NCBI GenBank assembly: GCA_028288585.1
Contig: JAQBNL010000066.1
Coordinates: 1-38,006, forward strand
From: Chitinophagaceae bacterium
GTDB lineage: Bacteria; Bacteroidota; Bacteroidia; Chitinophagales; Chitinophagaceae
DNA: 38,006 bases
Reading direction: 5' to 3'
A program made the position numbers and the translations under genes. Below, one piece after another: positions 33,376 to 38,006 of the stretch. The notes under the pieces were generated by a model, which had not been told where the DNA came from, made no database searches, and saw only the letters and a list, made by a program, of their open reading frames with translations. Positions within the stretch are counted from its first letter, which is position 1. Every line of letters begins with the position of its first letter.

Positions 33376-34251
33376 TTACTCTAAGCGATATTCATTTTTA
33401 ATTAATGCAATTAATTTTTCGGCGCTTTTTTCAATATTCTGGTAGCCTTCTTTATCCTGAGATGTTGTAATTTTTTGATCAGATAAAAAATTTAGAAACT
33501 CATTCAGGTATGTTTTATTTATACGAACTTTTACTGTGTCAACAATATTTCTATCTACTCTAAACATTGGTTGTAGCCTATAATAAGAAAGTAATTCATT
33601 TGCATTTACTATTTTATGAACAAGGTCTTTACCTTTTTCCTGCAGTGTAATATATCCTTCCCGCCAAAACTCAGCTCTTTGCCAAAGCAGATCATAGGCG
33701 GCAATAGAATCTGCTATGTGATTTTTGCGGATCAGGCGTAAGCCGCCAGCGTTTTTCAACTGATCAATAGTAGTACTGTTTCTACGGTAATGCCTGTCCC
33801 ATAGACTTCTACGCATAAATCGCAGCACCGATCCCGGTACTATATCTGTATTTGGATTTGTTTGAAAATAAAGAAATACAGAATCAATCGCTTTCATTCT
33901 ACCATCCTTTCTGGGGAAACCTTCATTCAGGTTAGCTGTATCATTTTTAAGGTCGTAAACGAAAGACTTCATGTATTGGCTCTCACGTTCATGTTCTACA
34001 ATATTTTCTCTTACGTTCTCTGCTACAAAACCTAAAAACACTGCAAGAAATAACATAAAGAATTCCAGCAGGTATTCTGTCCATTTCTTTTTATGTGTTA
34101 CGTGATGTGGATGTTTGTGTACTTCCATATTTTCAGTTTGTTGAATTGGGGTAATAGTTTCGGTTTCTTCAGCCGGGATAATTTCGTTTGAAGGTTCCGG
34201 CTGATCGTTTGTGTTGCTATCTAAAGGTTCTTTGGATGGATCGTCGGCCAT
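33376..34251 (-). CDS. Single-pass membrane protein of a tandem paralogue pair (291 aa)
   Basis: Residues 1-55 are polar and disordered (Asp/Pro/Thr/Glu-rich, then VHKHPHHVTHKKK); 58-79 is one transmembrane helix inside EYLLEFFMLFLAVFLGFVAE; the following 210 residues are helical (DQLKNAGGLRLIRKNHIADS; AAYDLLWQRAEFWREG). The family occurs widely in Chitinophagaceae-type genomes and I know no function for it. The first 90 residues are nearly identical to the paralogue at 34533-35438, while the rest differs strongly. Upstream DNA is also shared with the paralogue. Confidence 0.8.
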   Translation of the reverse strand: MADDPSKEPLDSNTNDQPEPSNEIIPAEETETITPIQQTENMEVHKHPHHVTHKKKWTEYLLEFFMLFLAVFLGFVAENVRENIVEHERESQYMKSFVYDLKNDTANLNEGFPRKDGRMKAIDSVFLYFQTNPNTDIVPGSVLRFMRRSLWDRHYRRNSTTIDQLKNAGGLRLIRKNHIADSIAAYDLLWQRAEFWREGYITLQEKGKDLVHKIVNANELLSYYRLQPMFRVDRNIVDTVKVRINKTYLNEFLNFLSDQKITTSQDKEGYQNIEKSAEKLIALIKNEYRLE

Positions 34252-34328
34252 GTATTGTTAGTTTGGTAAATTATTGGAGTGTTGTTCAATGGCAGGGGCG
34301 CAAATTACAAAATCTTTTTGTGCAGGAT
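34252..34328. repeat. Shared upstream segment, copy 1
   Basis: About 75 bp directly before the 291-aa gene closely match 35439-35508 before its paralogue, including ACAAAATCTTTTTGTG. The match continues into the coding region, so the duplicated unit begins in the leader or promoter. Confidence 0.75.
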
Positions 34329-34356
34329 AGCGATGTAGATAAACCATACATGTTTT

Positions 34357-34380
34357 GCCGTTGGTCAAAGACCAGACGGC
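34357..34380. repeat. Compact GC-rich hairpin between the paralogues
   Basis: GCCGT / ACGGC and TGGTC / GACCA around AAA, with one bulged G. No T run. Nothing else recognisable in 34329-34446. Confidence 0.5.
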
Positions 34381-34446
34381 GGCTCTCACGGGTTGTTGCT
34401 GTGACGTTACTTCGGTTGGAGGAACACCCGCAGTGGCTAAATAATT

Positions 34447-34530
34447 TTATTTTTTAAAATAGCTATAGAAGAAAGCCGCAGCAAACCCTGCTATCATATA
34501 AATTATAAGTTTGACTATCCTGGCCTTCAT
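34447..34530 (-). CDS. 27-aa membrane peptide coupled to the 301-aa paralogue
   Basis: On the minus strand ATG 34530 begins MKARIVKLIIYMIAGFAAAF, ending FYSYFKK before TAA. A basic N-terminus, a 17-residue hydrophobic core with a small-residue stretch (AGFAAA) and a basic C-terminus is what a real small membrane protein looks like. It starts only 2 bp after the TAG of the 301-aa membrane protein gene (TAG CT ATG), so it is very likely translated from the same mRNA. No homologue known to me. Confidence 0.55.
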   Translation of the reverse strand: MKARIVKLIIYMIAGFAAAFFYSYFKK

Positions 34531-34532
34531 AG

Positions 34533-35438
34533 CTATTTAATATGGTATTCCTTTCGGAGTATTTGTAATAATTGATGATTGATGGTGGCATATTTGCCGT
34601 AGTACTGCTGTCTTGTGCCTCTTAACATCAGCAGGTAATACGATGCGATATTCCCGGCCTCCTGTCTGCTGAATTTATCAACATTTACTATTTTACCGGC
34701 ATACGATGTTTGTTCGCTTTGGTTAAGGGCATTTAATAAAGTTAATTTGCCATGTTGGGTTATGGTTTCATACCATGCAAAATCATAATACTTTAATGTA
34801 AAAGGCCGAAGGTAAAATTCCACGTAACTATATTCCTTCTCATTTCTCGATCTCAGGTTTGCTATGGCCACACTAAACTCACCGATCCTTGCCTGCAGTT
34901 CACTGCTTTTAAAATAACGAAGTTCTCCGGAGTTTCGCAGTTGATTTAAAATACCATCATTAGGGTCAAAGAGCAATTGAACTGTTTGAATAAAGGACCA
35001 TGTAAAGGCAGGGTAAAAAGATGGGGAGAGTGTTGTTAAACTGCTATCCCTTACATAACTTATAAAGTATGCGCATTGTTTTTCCTTTACATTTCTTGAA
35101 GATAATTTTTGCTGAACACTGATCGAGTCAGCATAAATTTCATTGTATAAGTTTTTTGCCAGTTCAGTTGCTCTTTGCTGTTCTACCTGGTGTTCTCTGA
35201 TATTCTCTGCAACAAAACCAAGAAACACGGCAAGGAAAAGCATAAAAAATTCCAACAGATATTCTCCCCATTTCTTTTTATGAGCTACGTGGTGTGGATG
35301 TTTGTGTACTTCCATATTTTCAGTTTGTTGAATTGGCTTAATGGTTTCTGTGTCTTCAACCGGGATAATTTCGTTTGAAGGATCCGGTTGATCGGTTGCG
35401 TTGCTATCTAAAGATGGTTGGTCTTGATCGTCGGCCAT
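34533..35438 (-). CDS. Single-pass membrane protein of a tandem paralogue pair (301 aa)
   Basis: Same architecture as the 291-aa gene: polar N-terminus, transmembrane helix at 58-79, then a 220-residue helical domain of its own (NLYNEIYADSISVQQKLSSR; QLRNSGELRYFKSSELQARI). Residues 35-80 match the paralogue almost completely; beyond about residue 90 only scattered positions, such as QL[KR]N[AS]G.LR, are kept. It is followed after 2 bp by the 27-aa membrane ORF. The shared upstream segment lies at 35439-35508. Confidence 0.8.
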   Translation of the reverse strand: MADDQDQPSLDSNATDQPDPSNEIIPVEDTETIKPIQQTENMEVHKHPHHVAHKKKWGEYLLEFFMLFLAVFLGFVAENIREHQVEQQRATELAKNLYNEIYADSISVQQKLSSRNVKEKQCAYFISYVRDSSLTTLSPSFYPAFTWSFIQTVQLLFDPNDGILNQLRNSGELRYFKSSELQARIGEFSVAIANLRSRNEKEYSYVEFYLRPFTLKYYDFAWYETITQHGKLTLLNALNQSEQTSYAGKIVNVDKFSRQEAGNIASYYLLMLRGTRQQYYGKYATINHQLLQILRKEYHIK

Positions 35439-35508
35439 GTATTGTTAGTTTGGTAAATTATTTTATTCTTCAATGGCAGGCGGCGCAAATTACAAAATCT
35501 TTTTGTGG
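35439..35508. repeat. Shared upstream segment, copy 2
   Basis: Counterpart of 34252-34328, with small indels after TTTGGTAAATTATT. Confidence 0.75.
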
Positions 35509-35533
35509 GAAGGATGGTGATGATGATTGTAGC

Positions 35534-35574
35534 GCCGTGTCCTGCTTTGCTGCAAGCCGGAGTAGGGACACGGC
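35534..35574. repeat. GCCGTGTCC hairpin
   Basis: GCCGTGTCC (35534-35542) pairs with GGACACGGC (35566-35574). The CCGTGTCC/GGACACGG arms recur at 13924-13955. It stands between the outer-membrane-like gene and the membrane paralogue. Confidence 0.6.
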
Positions 35575-35594
35575 TGGGAAAGAAGTTACAGTTA

Positions 35595-36194
35595 TTATTT
35601 TTGATTCTTAAATATAATACCAACATAACATCCTCCCGTGTTTTGTGAACCATCATAATTAGGTTCCATAAAAGGAGTTATATGCAGCCATATTTTATCG
35701 TTAAGCTTAAATTGATTTTGTAACTGGAAACTAAATCCAAGGTTATTTACATTGTATTCATTTGTATAGATACCATCAAAACTATTCAGAATGAAATATT
35801 GTTGATTACGAAGTCCAATTGTCCAGGCCCGTTGAGGTAGCCTATTATGAGGTAAGCTCATTTCGCCTCTCCAGTGATAAAACCTGTAGTTGATACCAAT
35901 ATTCGGTTTAAAGATGTATTTCTTTTTTTTGATCACTTCATACGATAAAGTCTGATGAAATTCCAAAATAGAAATTTTAAGGGTTGCTCCCACAAAATCA
36001 TTATAATAATAAAGGTACTTATAGCCTATCTGCGGCTTGGTGTATAACCTGTTTTTAATTTTATAATCATATGCAAACTGAAGGGCCGGGCCATCGGAAA
36101 GATGTTTTTCAGTGGCATAGCCTGTTGTTATTTCTAATTGAGCAAATGCATTCGAAATAAAAAAATAAAAAAATAAGGTGATTAAAGTTTTCAT
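35595..36194 (-). CDS. Outer-membrane beta-barrel-like protein, 199 aa
   Basis: A signal peptide (MKTLITLFFYFFISNAFAQ) is followed by about eight strands with alternating Tyr/Phe and polar residues (PALQFAYDYKIKNRLYTKPQ; YKYLYYYNDFVGATLKIS; NLGFSFQLQNQFKLND) and ends GGCYVGIIFKNQK, a plausible final strand though not with the canonical C-terminal Phe. This fits a small outer-membrane barrel of unknown role. I start at ATG 36194; a further 8 codons to 36218 would spoil the signal peptide. Confidence 0.7.
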   Translation of the reverse strand: MKTLITLFFYFFISNAFAQLEITTGYATEKHLSDGPALQFAYDYKIKNRLYTKPQIGYKYLYYYNDFVGATLKISILEFHQTLSYEVIKKKKYIFKPNIGINYRFYHWRGEMSLPHNRLPQRAWTIGLRNQQYFILNSFDGIYTNEYNVNNLGFSFQLQNQFKLNDKIWLHITPFMEPNYDGSQNTGGCYVGIIFKNQK

Positions 36195-36332
36195 TGTTAG
36201 CCTCGATTTTATATACAAGATAACGGGATTGAGTCATGCAACGCCGCTAACAATGTTAAAGATCAGGCCATGTTTTAAATTTTGTTCCGCTGTGTATCAT
36301 TTGAATAGCTAACTTATTCTAAAAAAGGTAAA

Positions 36333-36357
36333 GGCTCATGAGACAGAACCAAGGATA
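36333..36357. repeat. Degenerate GGTTCGTGAGACACGAACC-type repeat
   Basis: GGCTCATGAGACAGAACC followed by AAGGATA resembles 33295-33313 with two base changes and a deletion. The rest of 36195-36475 shows no gene. Confidence 0.4.
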
Positions 36358-36475
36358 AAGAGAAAAGGCTAAGTTATTTCAGCTGATATTCTTTTTGGAT
36401 AATTAATAGAAAAACTTTTTCCTCTTCATTAACCACCTTTAAGCGACTGATGAGACCTGAGATAGGGCTTCCGAT

Positions 36476-37561
36476 CTAGTTAAGTTTTTTTGCTGTATTA
36501 ACTCTACCCTCACCTCTCATTGTAATTCCTGTCACTTTGCCTTTATCGTCTTTATTAAATTCGGTTGTTCCGGGTATTCCGGTTACATAAAATTTTTCAT
36601 TGGTTTCTGCATGCAGCATTGCTCTTCCGTTAGGGAAGTTGACATAAATTAAATTGCCTGTACGGGTAACAAATATGCCAAATTCATAATGACCAACATA
36701 TTGATCCAGCAGGGCGGCGTTTACCTTAATATCCGGTCTGCTGAATACAAACTGTAATCCCCGGCCCACTGCATAAGCATATTGCGTAGCATGCCCCATT
36801 TTTTCTACTACCAGGCTTTCTAATTTCAACCCTTTATAGTTACTTGTTTTTAATTGGATAATAAATTTTTCAAAGAGACTGACAGTGGTAATTGACTCTT
36901 CATATTCACTTGAGCTGATAAATAATTTTTTATTTAATTCATGATGTTTTTCTGCAAATGTTTTTTCATAATTAAAAAATATGCCATCACCAAATTCCAG
37001 TGAAGGGCAGCTAACAATGTAACTGTTGAATAGTGTGGGTTCATGAAAAAGTGCATACAATGCAAAAGCGCCGCCGGATGATTGTCCCTGTAATACATTA
37101 TTTTTTTTATCGCTGCGGTAAGCAGAATCTACAAATCCCATTATCTCATTCTGTAAAAGTTTCAAAAACTTTGAAGCACCGCCAGTTGAATCTTGTGTAC
37201 TCGCCGGAAAAAAATCCCTGGTTCTGTTAGCATGATAATTATCCGGCCATCCTATGCCAACAACTATCATTTCAGGGAGATATCCTTCATAAAGCATGCT
37301 TTCCCTCATTTCTATTATTGTTGGAAAAAACCATTGCCCGTCCAGTACGTACAGCACGGGATATCTTTTGTTGCTACTGTCTTTGTAAGATGCAGGCAGT
37401 TCAATGTATATTTCATAATCCTGGTTATTGATGCCTGATCTAAATTTTATAAGCTGTGTGCCCTTTAGCTCAACGGGTGGATAGTGTGCAGCATTTTTAA
37501 TTTGTGCAAATGATGTGCTTGTAATTATTACCGCAATACATAAAACGAAAACCTTTTTCAT
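36476..37561 (-). CDS. Exported alpha/beta-hydrolase, esterase of the Fes/IroE type
   Basis: A 361-residue serine hydrolase with a signal peptide (MKKVFVLCIAVIITSTSFAQ). The nucleophile elbow is G-Q-S161-S-G-G (QGQSSGGAFALYALF), preceded by YPVLYVLDGQWFFPTIIEMR (67-86) and IVVGIGWPDNYHANRTRDFFP. The catalytic His is probably in VEKMGHATQYAYAVGRG. This is the esterase D/enterobactin esterase-like family, whose members cleave siderophore or carbohydrate esters. A C-terminal module (GHYEFGIFVTRTGNLIYVNF...) of about 80 residues is an added beta domain. Substrate unknown. Confidence 0.85.
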   Translation of the reverse strand: MKKVFVLCIAVIITSTSFAQIKNAAHYPPVELKGTQLIKFRSGINNQDYEIYIELPASYKDSSNKRYPVLYVLDGQWFFPTIIEMRESMLYEGYLPEMIVVGIGWPDNYHANRTRDFFPASTQDSTGGASKFLKLLQNEIMGFVDSAYRSDKKNNVLQGQSSGGAFALYALFHEPTLFNSYIVSCPSLEFGDGIFFNYEKTFAEKHHELNKKLFISSSEYEESITTVSLFEKFIIQLKTSNYKGLKLESLVVEKMGHATQYAYAVGRGLQFVFSRPDIKVNAALLDQYVGHYEFGIFVTRTGNLIYVNFPNGRAMLHAETNEKFYVTGIPGTTEFNKDDKGKVTGITMRGEGRVNTAKKLN

Positions 37562-37705
37562 GAATACTATTTAAGTTGATAAAGAAAAGATCAAAATGAG
37601 ATTTTTACAGTGAATGTATGTTTAATATTTCTGCCAACACATAAATACATGTACTCTTATGAGTTGGTAATCCCAGGACTTCTTTTAGTTAATTATAGTT
37701 CATAA

Positions 37706-37765
37706 GTCCGTAGTTACAAACTACGGACAGCAGTACTTTTATTTTTTGAACATACTATGGATAGC
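37706..37765. repeat. Hairpin plus AGCAGTACTTTTATTTTTT ... GGATAGC motif, copy 2
   Basis: GTCCGTAGTT/AACTACGGAC (37706-37728) is a perfect 10-bp stem with a 3-base loop. The 19-mer (37729-37747) follows at once, and GGATAGC (37759-37765) 11 bp later. The stem arms differ in sequence from those at 33253-33313 although the flank is conserved. Confidence 0.8.
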
Positions 37766-37781
37766 GTGGGAATGCTTTTAA

Positions 37782-38006
37782 TTACCTGCCTCTCTTTATT
37801 TTAATTGTTCTTAACAATTCCAAAGAATTTCTAATGAAATACTTATTGATAGAATCCATCTTCCTAGTCAACAGCTCATATCTAAATTCAATTTCATTTC
37901 CTTCTATGGATGTTGTGGCAAATACCTTTTTAGAATATTGAGATTTAGTAGTATCATAAATGTCGGTTACAAATATGAAATAGTCCCTGTCATAGATTTT
38001 TTCGAC
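37782..38006 (-). CDS. C-terminal end of an unknown protein (partial, runs off the window)
   Basis: The minus-strand frame from 38006 is open for 74 codons and stops at TAA (37784-37782): VEKIYDRDYFIFVTDIYDTT, then SIEGNEIEFRYELLTRKMDS and the basic end LLRTIKIKRGR. Alternating hydrophobic/polar residues suggest beta strands followed by a helix. The start lies outside the window. No family recognised. Confidence 0.6.
   Translation of the reverse strand, partial: VEKIYDRDYFIFVTDIYDTTKSQYSKKVFATTSIEGNEIEFRYELLTRKMDSINKYFIRNSLELLRTIKIKRGR

Overview
The window is a stretch of chromosome from a member of the Bacteroidota, most likely a Chitinophagaceae relative; the family assignment is inferred from gene content and I ran no search. 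Evidence: low GC; Bacteroidota-type promoters (a TTTG -33 element 18-20 bp before TAnnTTTG); a short primary sigma factor of about 285 residues without region 1.1; Bacteroidota-specific families (DUF3276 PUR-like protein, DUF3822 next to rsmD, GMEYP-type M1 peptidases, TlpA-like lipid/periplasmic thioredoxins); LpxK, which means a Gram-negative outer membrane; and scattered short palindromic intergenic repeats.

Layout. 1-12951 is housekeeping: the tail of an MsbA-like ABC transporter, a DUF3276 protein, pgi and threonine aldolase (minus), rpoD, trxB-folB, a secreted M1 peptidase, a MATE exporter (minus), then a tight plus-strand run DUF3822-rsmD-5-formyl-THF cyclo-ligase-GNAT-lpxK. 12952-17082 is an accessory, gene-poor island between lpxK and the gyrA unit. 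It holds small plus-strand genes (44, 38, 76, 169 and 75 aa), a 33-aa membrane ORF on the minus strand, many intrinsic terminators on both strands, and three copies (one only the right-hand part) of a large fold-back repeat. This repeat, about 310-410 bp, contains a perfect 23-bp inverted repeat nested within further matched arms. It is the strongest candidate in the window for something undescribed. 17082-21102 is the minus-strand gyrA-TPR unit.

21289-28925 returns to housekeeping: a saccharopine-dehydrogenase-type oxidoreductase, a minus-strand run pdhA-TPR anchor-ribH-lipoprotein-lutA followed by EVE and sirtuin genes, and the plus-strand pair recF-DciA-like. 29150-38006 is more lineage-specific: a secreted unknown protein, an exported Gfo/Idh/MocA oxidoreductase, a cupin, a TlpA-like protein, two tandem paralogous single-pass membrane proteins with nearly identical N-termini and upstream DNA, a 27-aa membrane ORF coupled to one of them, an outer-membrane-like protein, an exported esterase, and the C-terminus of a gene running off the right edge. 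Intergenic regions here carry dispersed hairpin repeats followed by a shared 19-bp AT-rich motif.

How genes work together: rsmD, the folate gene and lpxK look co-transcribed and serve basic growth functions; trxB-folB and lutA-lipoprotein each overlap by 4 bp. The island genes share no obvious pathway. What unites them is the repeat that precedes or follows them, which suggests a cassette-like way of gaining small genes.
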